From NCBI RefSeq assembly GCF_002934265.1, contig NZ_PTIX01000002.1:62001-126000 (forward strand): a stretch of 64,000 nt of DNA. The letters are read 5' to 3'. The notes under the pieces are model-generated. The model was not told the DNA's origin. It made no database searches and saw nothing but the letters and a program-made list of their open reading frames with translations. Below are positions 34,850 to 43,358 of the stretch, in pieces; position 1 is the stretch's first letter; each line of letters starts with the position of its first letter. The position numbers were made by a program, and so were the translations under genes. The stretch is from Actinokineospora auranticolor (lineage in GTDB: Bacteria; Actinomycetota; Actinomycetes; Mycobacteriales; Pseudonocardiaceae).

Positions 34850-35224
34850 TCAGCGTGGGCGCGTCCACCCCGCCAGCGCGGGTGCCGCGGCGGTGGGGTC
34901 GAGCGCCCCGGTGGACATGGCGATGACCAGGTCGTACGCGTCGTCCTCGGGGGCGTCGAGGTCGAGGCCGTTGAGGCCGTAGAAGGTGAAGGCCGACATC
35001 CAGGACAGGCGCTTGTTGCCGTCGACCAGCGGGTGGTTGCGCACGACGGACTGCAACAGCACCGCCGCCTTCTCGTGCAGACCGGGATAGGCGTCCTCCC
35101 CCAGCACCGAAGTCCGTGGCCGAGCGGCGGCCGATTCGAGCAGGCCGAGGTCGCGGACCTTCGACACACCGAGGTCCGCAGCGAGGAACAGCAAGTCCTC
35201 TGTGGACAGGTAGTCGACGTTCAT
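34850..35224 (-). CDS. doc: Doc-family (Fic fold) toxin
   Basis: This is a 124-residue toxin of the Doc type. The Fic motif reads NHPLVDGNKRLSW, with catalytic His, phosphate-binding loop Asp/Gly-Asn-Lys-Arg intact. The N-terminal MNVDYLSTEDLLFLAADLGV and the motif AAVLLQSVVRNHPLVDG are those of phage-P1 Doc relatives. P1 Doc phosphorylates and inactivates EF-Tu, and the same target is likely here (family knowledge). The ATG overlaps the antitoxin stop by 4 bp. Confidence 0.93.
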   Translation of the reverse strand: MNVDYLSTEDLLFLAADLGVSKVRDLGLLESAAARPRTSVLGEDAYPGLHEKAAVLLQSVVRNHPLVDGNKRLSWMSAFTFYGLNGLDLDAPEDDAYDLVIAMSTGALDPTAAAPALAGWTRPR

Positions 35225-35340
35225 TGGGCCAGCCGCTCCAGCAGGTCGGCGTACCGGTCGCGGCCCTCGCGGGAGAGCGCGCGCAACCGCTCCGCGCGCG
35301 CGTGGTCGGGCTCGGGGACCTGGTCGTCCGTGTTCTCCAT
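35221..35340 (-). CDS. Short antitoxin of the Doc toxin, 39 residues
   Basis: The 39-residue product MENTDDQVPEPDHARAERLR and on ends in a Leu-rich helix (ADLLERLAQ). Its TGA and the doc ATG share bases (ATGA). Position, size and charge fit the neutralising helix of a Phd-like antitoxin. A Phd DNA-binding domain is absent, so autoregulation must come from elsewhere. No Shine-Dalgarno is seen; the transcript may be leaderless. Confidence 0.72.
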   Translation of the reverse strand: MENTDDQVPEPDHARAERLRALSREGRDRYADLLERLAQ

Positions 35341-35381
35341 GGCCGGATGTTAACCAGACCGGGCCCCGACGACCTCCGGAT

Positions 35382-36191
35382 TTACCCGCGCAGGCAGGCT
35401 TCGACGGCCCGCGCGTACACCTGCCCCGCCCGCGCCGCGAACTCCGGGCCGCACCGGCTGAAGCGCTCCAGCGAGACGCCGCTGTTGACCTCCAGCACCT
35501 TCACGCCCTCGGCGGTCGTCACCACGTCCACCGCGGCGAAGCGCAGGCCGAGCGCCGACATCGCGTCCCGGCCCAGGTCGACCAGTCCATCCACAGTGGA
35601 CTCGCAGAGTTCCGGGACCGCGCCGAAGTGCAGGTTGTGCCGCCACTCCCCGTTGTCCGCGCGGACTTTGCGGAACACCAGCAGCGGTTCGCCGTCGAGG
35701 AACACGGTGCGGTACTCGTCGGCGATCTCCAGGAACGGCGACCACGCGATGGCCGGGTACCTCGGCAGGAGTTCGGCGACGGCCGCCGCCACCTCGTCCG
35801 CGGTACGCGCGAGGAGCACCCCGCGACCGCCGTAGGCCACGTTGGGCTTGATCACCACGGGCAGTTCGGGAGTCCAGTCGACGGTCTCGCCGAAGGCCCA
35901 GTCCGGTCGGATCAGCCGGTGCCCCACGCACGCGACCTTGGCGCTCTCCAGCACCGCGGACGCCGCGACCTTGTCCCACGCGATCTGCGAAGCGGCCGCG
36001 TCGTTGAGCGGGAAGGTGTACCCGATCAGCAGTTCGCGGGCCGCGCCCCGGGAGATCTCCGCGACCCAGTGGTCGCAGTGCCAGGTGACGAAAGCGCCGA
36101 CCGCCGCGGCGGCCCGTTCCACGTGCCCGACGAAATGCCTGCCGCCGATATTCCCGGGAACACCCTCCGGGAAATCGCCCACCTGCGTCAT
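35382..36191 (-). CDS. ATP-grasp enzyme (RimK-like)
   Basis: This is a 269-residue ligase of the ATP-grasp superfamily that should join a carboxylate to an amine through an acyl phosphate. The nucleotide-binding lysine and glycine-rich loop are in VVIKPNVAYGGRGVLLA, and the metal site is in FAAVDVVTTAEGVKVLEVNS. GGAGGAATC precedes the ATG. It stands alone, without a recognisable precursor peptide or amino-acid carrier gene, so its substrate is open (peptide tailoring, a small dipeptide, or a storage compound). Confidence 0.85.
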   Translation of the reverse strand: MTQVGDFPEGVPGNIGGRHFVGHVERAAAAVGAFVTWHCDHWVAEISRGAARELLIGYTFPLNDAAASQIAWDKVAASAVLESAKVACVGHRLIRPDWAFGETVDWTPELPVVIKPNVAYGGRGVLLARTADEVAAAVAELLPRYPAIAWSPFLEIADEYRTVFLDGEPLLVFRKVRADNGEWRHNLHFGAVPELCESTVDGLVDLGRDAMSALGLRFAAVDVVTTAEGVKVLEVNSGVSLERFSRCGPEFAARAGQVYARAVEACLRG

Positions 36192-36284
36192 GATTCCTCC
36201 CGAGGGAGGCTACCACGCGACTCCGCCGGTTCCGCGCGGCGGTGCGCGGAACCGGCGGAAAACGGGGGCCGGTCGATTTTCCAC

Positions 36285-36743
36285 TCAGGCGTAGGTGAGG
36301 TCGGCCTGGGCGATGCGACCGTCCTTGTACGTGAACTTGTAGTTGGCCTCGAAACCGCCGCCGAGGCCGCTGGGGTTGAAGCGGACCAGCAGGGTCTCGC
36401 CGCCGTCGAACGGGGTGCGCCCGAGCACCTCGATCTCGCCGCCGATGACCTCGTTGTCGGCCCACTCGCGGATCTTCTGCCGACCCTCGATGCGCCTGCC
36501 GACGTCCACGACCACCGCGTCCTCGGTGAACGAGTTCGCCAGTTTGTCCAGGTCCTCGGACTGCACAGCGTCCACATAGGACTTGCCTTCCGGCTTGACG
36601 TCGACCGGCTGGGCAGCCGCCGCGCCACCGCCACCGGAACCCGCACCACTACCGCCACTACCGCTGCCACCACTTCCGGAGTCGGCGCAGGCGGCGAGGG
36701 CGAGGGCTGCGCAGGCGACCAGGATAATTCCGACAATTCTCAT
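36285..36743 (-). CDS. Lipoprotein with SnoaL-like domain
   Basis: This is a 152-residue exported protein. The signal peptide ends with lipobox LALAAC (Cys19), followed by a linker made almost only of Gly and Ser, and then a compact alpha+beta domain with the SnoaL/NTF2-like pattern (SYVDAVQSEDLDKLANSFTE and ending YKFTYKDGRIAQADLTYA). SnoaL folds can be enzymes or simply bind small molecules. The ATG at 36743 starts the signal sequence directly. Confidence 0.8.
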   Translation of the reverse strand: MRIVGIILVACAALALAACADSGSGGSGSGGSGAGSGGGGAAAAQPVDVKPEGKSYVDAVQSEDLDKLANSFTEDAVVVDVGRRIEGRQKIREWADNEVIGGEIEVLGRTPFDGGETLLVRFNPSGLGGGFEANYKFTYKDGRIAQADLTYA

Positions 36744-36821
36744 ATACCCAGGCTCGCAAACGCTCCTACGACGGTCAAACAACCACCGCGTAGTTCGTGA
36801 AGTCCATTTTCGACAAAGAGA

Positions 36822-36861
36822 AAGGGCGACCTGCGGACACCGGCGTCCACAGGTCGCCCTT
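36822..36861 (-). terminator. Rho-independent terminator after the SnoaL operon
   Basis: A perfect 12-bp stem (AAGGGCGACCTG with CAGGTCGCCCTT) with an inner stem, followed on the minus strand by a T-rich stretch (TTTCTCTTTG), lies 16 bp after the stop of the gene ending at 36877. Confidence 0.82.
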
Positions 36862-36876
36862 CGATTTCCGACGCCG

Positions 36877-37317
36877 TCAGCCGACCTCGCCACCGCGAAT
36901 GGCCCGGATGATGGTCGACGGGTCCGTGTAGGACTTCCAGCGCACGATGCGCCCGTCCCGGACCGTCAACCACTGGATGAACTCGATCTCGAACTCCAGC
37001 CCGGTCGCTTTCACCACCGACCGCTCCCGCACCACGCCCATCGCGTGCTCGCCGTCGACGAGCAGCTGCGCGACGCACTCCGCGCGCACCTCGCACACCC
37101 CGAGGAACACCCCGAAGCTCGCCAGCGCGGCCTCCCGGCCGCGGTAGGTGCCGATCCAGGGCATGTCGTCGTTGTAGCCGGGTACGGGTGTGTAGTTGAT
37201 GAACTCGATGTCCTCCGCCATGAGGCTCGACACGGTCGCCACGTCCCCCGTGGTGAGCGCGTCGAACCACGCGGAGGCGACCGCTCGGGTACCGAGGTCG
37301 ACCGGCGTCTGCGTCAT
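36877..37317 (-). CDS. SnoaL-like polyketide-cyclase/ketosteroid-isomerase fold protein
   Basis: This is a 146-residue NTF2-like protein. AVASAWFDALTTGDVATVSS and the later EDIEFINYTPVPGYNDDMPW fit the SnoaL family, and FIQWLTVRDGRIVRWKSYTD is the closing strand pair. GGAGGG precedes the ATG, which overlaps the stop of the NAD-binding gene by 4 bp. It is the last gene of the MFS-VOC-NAD-binding operon. Cyclisation or isomerisation of a small aromatic product is possible, but no catalytic residues were confirmed. Confidence 0.85.
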   Translation of the reverse strand: MTQTPVDLGTRAVASAWFDALTTGDVATVSSLMAEDIEFINYTPVPGYNDDMPWIGTYRGREAALASFGVFLGVCEVRAECVAQLLVDGEHAMGVVRERSVVKATGLEFEIEFIQWLTVRDGRIVRWKSYTDPSTIIRAIRGGEVG

Positions 37318-38024
37318 CTGGCGTTCCCTCCAGCGGTTTCGGGTACCCCGTCGCGGTCCAGCGGCGCGAACAGCGCGTTCCAGTCCGACGGCGGGGCGCC
37401 CCGCTCGTTGTAGATCTCGAAGGTGGTGTTCACCGCCGAGTCCAGCGCCAGGGCGCGCACGCACGCCTCGGCCACGTCGCCGCGGGCGATCTCACCGTCG
37501 CCGGTGTCCCCCTGCTCCAACCGGATCGCCTTGGTGCCACCGCCGCTGCCCAACCAGCTCGGCCGGATGACGGTGTGCGGCACCCCGCTGGCGCGCACGG
37601 CGTCCTCACCGCGCAGCCGCCAGTCGAGCAGGTGGCCGCTGCCGTTCATCGAGTGGCCGCGCCGGGTGACGTAGATCTGGCTCACCAGCACGAACCGCCG
37701 CAACCCGTGGCCCGCGGCCAGCACGTTGCGCACCCCTTGGTACATCGTCGTTTCCGGCCGGTTCGGCCCACTGGACGAGGTGCCCGGCTCCACGCTGAAC
37801 ACGACGCTCCGCGCGCCCGCCAACGCTTCCGGCAGACCCACGCCGTCGCGGATGTCGGCGCTGAACAGCCCGACCCCGCGCCGACCGAGGTCGGCGGCCC
37901 GACCCGCGTGCCTGCTCACCACCCGGGTGTCGACGCCCTCGGCGAGCAGGCGCTCGACCACGAGTCGACCGGTGCGCCCGGCCCCGCCGACAACGACGAC
38001 GGGGCCGGGGATGCCGCTACTCAC
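37314..38024 (-). CDS. NAD(P)-binding protein (NmrA/SDR-like)
   Basis: This is a 236-residue Rossmann-fold protein. The cofactor loop is VVVGGAGRTGRLVVERLL, and the following NADP-type strand is TRVVSRHAGRAADLG. FVLVSQIYVTRRGHSMNGSG and VIRPSWLGSGGGTKAI are the later NAD-binding-10/NmrA features. No SDR Tyr-x3-Lys motif is evident, so it may be a sensor or an atypical epimerase. The GTG overlaps the previous gene by 8 bp and is preceded by GAGGAG. Middle gene of the operon. Confidence 0.85.
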   Translation of the reverse strand: MSSGIPGPVVVVGGAGRTGRLVVERLLAEGVDTRVVSRHAGRAADLGRRGVGLFSADIRDGVGLPEALAGARSVVFSVEPGTSSSGPNRPETTMYQGVRNVLAAGHGLRRFVLVSQIYVTRRGHSMNGSGHLLDWRLRGEDAVRASGVPHTVIRPSWLGSGGGTKAIRLEQGDTGDGEIARGDVAEACVRALALDSAVNTTFEIYNERGAPPSDWNALFAPLDRDGVPETAGGNAR

Positions 38025-38508
38025 TCTCCTCGGCAGCGGCGGAACCCGCTGCCAGCCAGGACGCCTGGGCGACCTCGATCAGGTTGCCGTCGAGGTCCTG
38101 GAGCAGGAACACCTGAACGCCCAGGTCCGGGGCGGAGACGATGTCCGAAACCAGGCTCAGGCCCTGGGCCAGCGCCTGGGCCTTGGCCGTGGCGATGTCG
38201 TCGACGTAGAGCGAGAGCTGCGCGAAGCCCTGCACGACGTAGTTGAACGGCGGCGCGGGCCGGTGGATGCGCACGGCGGGCTCGGCCTGCACGAGCTCCA
38301 GGACCACCTTGCGGTTGCGGATGTAGGCGACCCGGGCGTTGATGGCCGGGAAGTCCTGCCGGGTGACGACCTCGAAGCCGAGGTTGTCGGCGTACCACGC
38401 GATCGAGTCGTCGAGGTTGCTCACCGACACGGCGGCCGAGACCTGCTTGACCTGCCGCACTAACGCGCGCTGTGCGGCCTCGACGGTTTCCCCTGCGGTT
38501 AGAGTCAT
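38017..38508 (-). CDS. VOC-family (glyoxalase/bleomycin-resistance fold) protein
   Basis: This is a 163-residue protein of the vicinal-oxygen-chelate superfamily. The first module contains SVSNLDDSIAWYADNLGFEV, and the second contains LQDLDGNLIEVAQ, with the conserved Glu. The usual metal-ligand His positions are Ser in the first module and Gln in the second, so metal catalysis is doubtful and a binding-protein role (as in antibiotic-sequestering members) is more likely. AAGGAAAG precedes the ATG. It lies 49 bp downstream of the MFS exporter gene, in keeping with a resistance pair. Confidence 0.87.
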   Translation of the reverse strand: MTLTAGETVEAAQRALVRQVKQVSAAVSVSNLDDSIAWYADNLGFEVVTRQDFPAINARVAYIRNRKVVLELVQAEPAVRIHRPAPPFNYVVQGFAQLSLYVDDIATAKAQALAQGLSLVSDIVSAPDLGVQVFLLQDLDGNLIEVAQASWLAAGSAAAEESE

Positions 38509-38557
38509 GACGCTTTCCTTCTGCTTGGTTGAACCTGGTTGAGCTGCCGGGACTCCC

Positions 38558-40030
38558 CTACGCCCCCGCGACGGGGGCGGGGGCGACCTGCCCCGGCTCC
38601 GCGGTCCGCTCGGTCCCGCCGTCGGTGGGCACGCCGATCCCGCAGCGCAACCCGACGAAACCGATGACCGCCGCGACCACCGAGAAGCAGGTGGCCGTGA
38701 GGAAGGCCGCGCTGTAGCCCGCGACCTGCGCTTCCGGACCGTCCCCGACGGTGGCCATGGTCAGCACCCCGCTGACGATGGCGACACCGACACCGACACC
38801 GACCTGCAGCGCGGCGGTGACCAGCCCGGAGGCGACGCCCTGTTCCTCGTCGTCGACCCCGCTGACGCCCGCGACGTTGATCGTCGGGAAGACCAGGCCG
38901 TTGCCGATGGCGTGCAGCAGCAGGCCGGGCAGCATCAGACCGGGGTAGTTGCCGACGACGCCGACGAAGGTGAAGACGAAGATGCCCGCGCCCTGGATCA
39001 GGAACCCGATCCCGGCGATGCGCCGGGCGGGCACCCGGGAGAGCAGCCGCGAGGTGATGAACTGCGCCACCAGGAGGATCACGATCCCCAGCGGCAGCAT
39101 CGCCAACGCGGTCTGCAGGGCGCTGTAGTGCAGGAAGTGCTGCATGTAGAGGGTGGCGACGAACTGCCACCCGAGGCTGGCGCACCCGAAGGCCAGCGCC
39201 AGCAGGTAGGCGGAGCTGCGCGTCCACGAGCGGAAGACGCGCATGGGCACCGTCGGGTCCTTGCCGCCGCGCTCGATGAAGACGAACGCGACCAGCAGCA
39301 CGACCGCGCCGCCCAGCGTGGCCAGCGTCATCGGGTCGGTCCAGCCGCGCTCGGCGGCGTGCACCATGCCGTAGACCAGCGCCAGGATGCCGAAGGTGGC
39401 GGCGAACGCGCCCGCGATGTCGTAGCTGCGCTTGGCGCGCGCCAGCTTCGGTTCCTTGATGACGAACGGCGTGGCGACGATGACCAGCACCGAGATCAGC
39501 ACCGGCATGAAGAAGATGAGCCGCCAGCTCAGCGCGGTCAGCAGGCCGGAGAACACCAGGCCGAGGCTGTACCCGCTGGCGGCGGTCGCCGAGTAGAAGG
39601 CCAGCGCGCGGTTGCGCTCGGGTCCTTCGTGGAACCGGGTGGTGATCAGCGACAGGGCGGCGGGCGCGGTCAGCGCCGCGGCGATGCCCTTGGCCAACCG
39701 GCTGGCGATCAGCAGCCCCGGGTCGGACACCAGACCGCCGACCAGGCTGGCGACGGCGAAGAGCACCATCGACACCAGGAACATCCGGCGCTTGCCGAAC
39801 AGGTCGGCGAGGCGTCCACCGAGCAGCAGGAAGCCGCCGTAGGTGACGGTGTAGCCCGAGATGAGCCACTGCGCGGCCCCCGTGGACATGCCCAGGTCGT
39901 CCTGGATCCCCGGCAGCGCCACCGCCACCAGCGACGTGTCCAGCGCGTCGAGGAACATCGCCGCGCACAGCACGACGAGGGTCAGCATCTTCCCGCGCTC
40001 GACCGCGGCGCGCGGAACAGTGGTGGTCAC
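38558..40030 (-). CDS. MFS drug exporter, DHA2-like 14-helix family
   Basis: This is a 490-residue proton-driven exporter. Motif C-like and family landmarks are visible: LDTSLVAVALPGIQDDLGMS, GGRLADLFGKRRMF (motif A), SRLAKGIAAALTAPAALSL, and about fourteen hydrophobic helices. Members export antibiotics or dyes. GGAGGTGA precedes the GTG. It heads an operon with the VOC, NAD(P)-binding and SnoaL genes. The 309-bp gap upstream should hold its promoter. Confidence 0.92.
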   Translation of the reverse strand: MTTTVPRAAVERGKMLTLVVLCAAMFLDALDTSLVAVALPGIQDDLGMSTGAAQWLISGYTVTYGGFLLLGGRLADLFGKRRMFLVSMVLFAVASLVGGLVSDPGLLIASRLAKGIAAALTAPAALSLITTRFHEGPERNRALAFYSATAASGYSLGLVFSGLLTALSWRLIFFMPVLISVLVIVATPFVIKEPKLARAKRSYDIAGAFAATFGILALVYGMVHAAERGWTDPMTLATLGGAVVLLVAFVFIERGGKDPTVPMRVFRSWTRSSAYLLALAFGCASLGWQFVATLYMQHFLHYSALQTALAMLPLGIVILLVAQFITSRLLSRVPARRIAGIGFLIQGAGIFVFTFVGVVGNYPGLMLPGLLLHAIGNGLVFPTINVAGVSGVDDEEQGVASGLVTAALQVGVGVGVAIVSGVLTMATVGDGPEAQVAGYSAAFLTATCFSVVAAVIGFVGLRCGIGVPTDGGTERTAEPGQVAPAPVAGA

Positions 40031-40339
40031 AGTTCACCTCCGAGAAGCACGGACCGACCGGTGGTCTTGCTCTTTTCGCGCATCTCCCCACTTCCCCTGG
40101 ATAACGCGGCGGGCGCATTTCGCCTTCGGACTCGCGCAGCCACACCCCAGCGTGGCCCGTTCGGGGGTGGGTAACCAGAGCGCGCCAATGGTGGTACTCG
40201 GAGTTCCACCCTGGCGGAAAGGAATCGAAAAGGCCCACCTGACTATGTACCAGTCAATTCTCAACCGGCAAGGCGCGCGTCGGAAAAATATCCGCCGGTG
40301 GCGTGCAACGGGACACGGATGCGGGGCGATGATCACGGT
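40031..40339. other. Intergenic region between MFS and caspase-EF-Tu genes
   Basis: I see no gene in these 309 bases. They must contain divergent promoters for the MFS operon and for the fusion protein. The part near 40240 is AT-richer than the surroundings and contains an imperfect inverted repeat, TGACT-N7-AGTCA (40240-40256), which could bind a regulator. No hairpin terminator was found. Confidence 0.6.
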
Positions 40340-41767
40340 ATGAGCGGTCTGCCGGACGGGTCGGCGTCGAGGGTCGTGCTGGTGGGGACGCACAGGTACG
40401 AGTCGTTCGACGACCTGCCGTCGGTCCGCGCCAACCTGACCGGGTTGCGGGATGTGTTCACCGACGCGCGGCTGTGGGGCCTGCCGGACGAGCACTGCGC
40501 GGTGGTCGAGCAGCCGGTCAACGCGCGCCAGGTGCTCGACCAGGTCCGCCGGAGCGCGGAGCGGGCCACGGACACCCTGATCGTGTACTTCGCGGGCCAC
40601 GGGTTCACCGATGACCGGACGAATGACCTGTGCCTGGCGCTGCCGGACTCCGAGCCGGGGCTGGAGTACACGATGCTCCCCTTCGACGCCATCCGCCGCC
40701 GGGTGCTGGACCACGGCTCCCGTGCCCGGCGGAAGGTGGTGATCCTGGACTGCTGCTTCAGCGCGCGGGCGCTGCAGGGCTGGATGGGGTCGGTCGCGGA
40801 CCAGTCGTCGATCGAGGGCAGTTGCGTGCTGACGGCGTCATCGGAGACGCGGATGGCTTTAGCCCCACCGGGAGAGAAGTACACGGCCTTCACGGGCGAA
40901 CTCATCAACGTCCTGGAGACCGGCGTCCCGGGCGGCCCTTCCCTGCTGGACATGGAAACCGTCTACCAACAAGTCCGCTGGGCCTTGGAAGCCAAATCCC
41001 GCCCGATCCCCCAACAACGCAACCGAAACGCGGGCGGGCAAATCCCTCCCGTCATCAACACAGCGGCTTCCCTCGCACCCCGCCCAGCCCCACCGGTTCC
41101 CTTTGTCCACACCGTCTCCCTGTTGATCACGGACGTGGCGAACGCGCCCCGTCGTCCGGAGGCCGAGGCAGCCATCGCGGCGTACGTCCGAGCGACCCCG
41201 CACTCCCTCCACGACCCGTTGTTCCTCATGCCTATCGAGGACGTGTTCGTGGTGACCGGCCGAGGGGTGGTGGTCACGGGCCGCGTCGAGCGCGGTCAGA
41301 TCGGGGTGGGGATGCCGGTGGACCTCGTCGGGGGGTTGGGCGCGCACCGGACGACGATCACGGGGGTGGAGATGTTCCGCAAGACGTCGAATACGGCGAG
41401 CATGGGGGAGAACGTGGGGCTGAGCCTGGGTGGGGTGAAGCGGGCGGAGGTGGAGCCGGGAATGGTGGTCACGGCCCAGAACAGCGTGATGACGAGGACC
41501 CACTTCCAGGCGGACATCTACCTGCTTCCCACCGCGAAGGGCGGGCGGCAGGGTGAGATCTTCAACCACCACCAAGCCACACTCCGCCTGCGCACGGCGA
41601 ACATCACCGCGACCATGGCGAACTTCAGCGTCCTCTCTCCGGGAGAATCCACCACAGCCACCATCACCCTAACCCGCCCCACCGCCATAGACCTCAGCCA
41701 ACGCTTCACGATCCTCGACAACAACACCCCCATCGGCGCAGGCCAGATCACGGGAATCATCGGTTAG
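40340..41767 (+). CDS. Caspase-like protease fused to EF-Tu domains II-III (no GTPase domain)
   Basis: This is a 475-residue two-part protein. Residues 1-220 form a caspase (peptidase C14) domain beginning MSGLPDGSASRVVLVGTHRY, with the catalytic His in IVYFAGHGFTDD (His87) and the catalytic Cys in VVILDCCFSARAL (Cys139). After a Pro-rich linker (~221-255), residues ~276-475 match EF-Tu domains II and III: FLMPIEDVFVVTGRGVVVTG, GVEMFRKTSNTASMGENVGL, GGRQGEIFNHHQATLRLRTA and a final GAGQITGIIG. The G domain (P-loop and NKxD) is absent. I chose the ATG at 40340 because caspase family members start the same way. A defence or programmed-death role with EF-Tu as the decoy or sensor is an inference. 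No clear partner gene follows it. Confidence 0.88.
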   Translation: MSGLPDGSASRVVLVGTHRYESFDDLPSVRANLTGLRDVFTDARLWGLPDEHCAVVEQPVNARQVLDQVRRSAERATDTLIVYFAGHGFTDDRTNDLCLALPDSEPGLEYTMLPFDAIRRRVLDHGSRARRKVVILDCCFSARALQGWMGSVADQSSIEGSCVLTASSETRMALAPPGEKYTAFTGELINVLETGVPGGPSLLDMETVYQQVRWALEAKSRPIPQQRNRNAGGQIPPVINTAASLAPRPAPPVPFVHTVSLLITDVANAPRRPEAEAAIAAYVRATPHSLHDPLFLMPIEDVFVVTGRGVVVTGRVERGQIGVGMPVDLVGGLGAHRTTITGVEMFRKTSNTASMGENVGLSLGGVKRAEVEPGMVVTAQNSVMTRTHFQADIYLLPTAKGGRQGEIFNHHQATLRLRTANITATMANFSVLSPGESTTATITLTRPTAIDLSQRFTILDNNTPIGAGQITGIIG

Positions 41768-41890
41768 GGATGAGCTGGTCCAGGGTCTTCCATACGACGG
41801 AAGCAGGCCGGTCGCCGTTCTCCAGGCGAGCGGCATCGTCGGCGATTGGCACGGCACGAGGCTATGCGCCTGAAGTGAGCAGTCCATAAC

Positions 41891-41925
41891 AAAAACCTCC
41901 TCCCCACCCGAAGGTGGGGAGGAGG
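41891..41925 (-). terminator. Strong rho-independent terminator of ychF
   Basis: A perfect 13-bp stem (CCTCCTCCCCACC and complement) with a CGAA/TTCG tetraloop is followed on the minus strand by TTTTTGTT. It lies 18 bp after the ychF stop. Confidence 0.93.
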
Positions 41926-41942
41926 TGGGAATGGCCGCCGCT

Positions 41943-43016
<1,074 letters not shown>

Positions 43017-43358
43017 GGGGGTTGAGTCTACGGACCACTCACGAGCACACCTCAGACCCCGGCCGTGTGCGAAATAGTTACCAACACTGTTCCCAGTTTT
43101 GACTACCAGGAGCTATACGTCCGGGGCTGTCCATACGCACCAAAGCGCCCGTTCGCGAGGTAACAACCTCGCCGGTGGCAACGATGCATGCACACTCAGT
43201 GCCAAATCGTCCAGTCCCACTCGGACGGATTAGCCCAAATGGACCCTAGTCATCGGGTCACCCGCAAAGAACACTCCGTGAGCGCCCTGCATCTTCGTCC
43301 GCCATCCGGAGGTCACTGGGGCGTGCCCAGCTCACCCGCTGAGGAAGAAGGAAGTGGG
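43017..43358. other. Intergenic region between ychF and the subtilase gene
   Basis: There is no gene in these 342 bases. They serve two divergent genes. An inverted repeat, GCGAGGT-N4-ACCTCGC, is at 43155-43172. AT content is higher around 43070-43110. A long 5' leader for the protease is possible, but I could not match a known riboswitch. Confidence 0.55.

Noticed and set aside
40340-41767. Reading this gene as a second EF-Tu (tuf)
   Set aside because: The G domain with its P-loop and NKxD motif is absent and replaced by a caspase domain, so it cannot work as an elongation factor.
41757-41852. A 31-codon minus-strand frame (VPIADDAARLENGDRPASVV) at the end of the fusion gene
   Set aside because: It looks mildly like a short antitoxin, but it has no ribosome site and no partner gene, and it overlaps the end of a well-supported gene.
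43017-43358. A c-di-AMP or other riboswitch ahead of the subtilase
   Set aside because: The long leader made this plausible, but I could not align the conserved blocks of any riboswitch class that I know.
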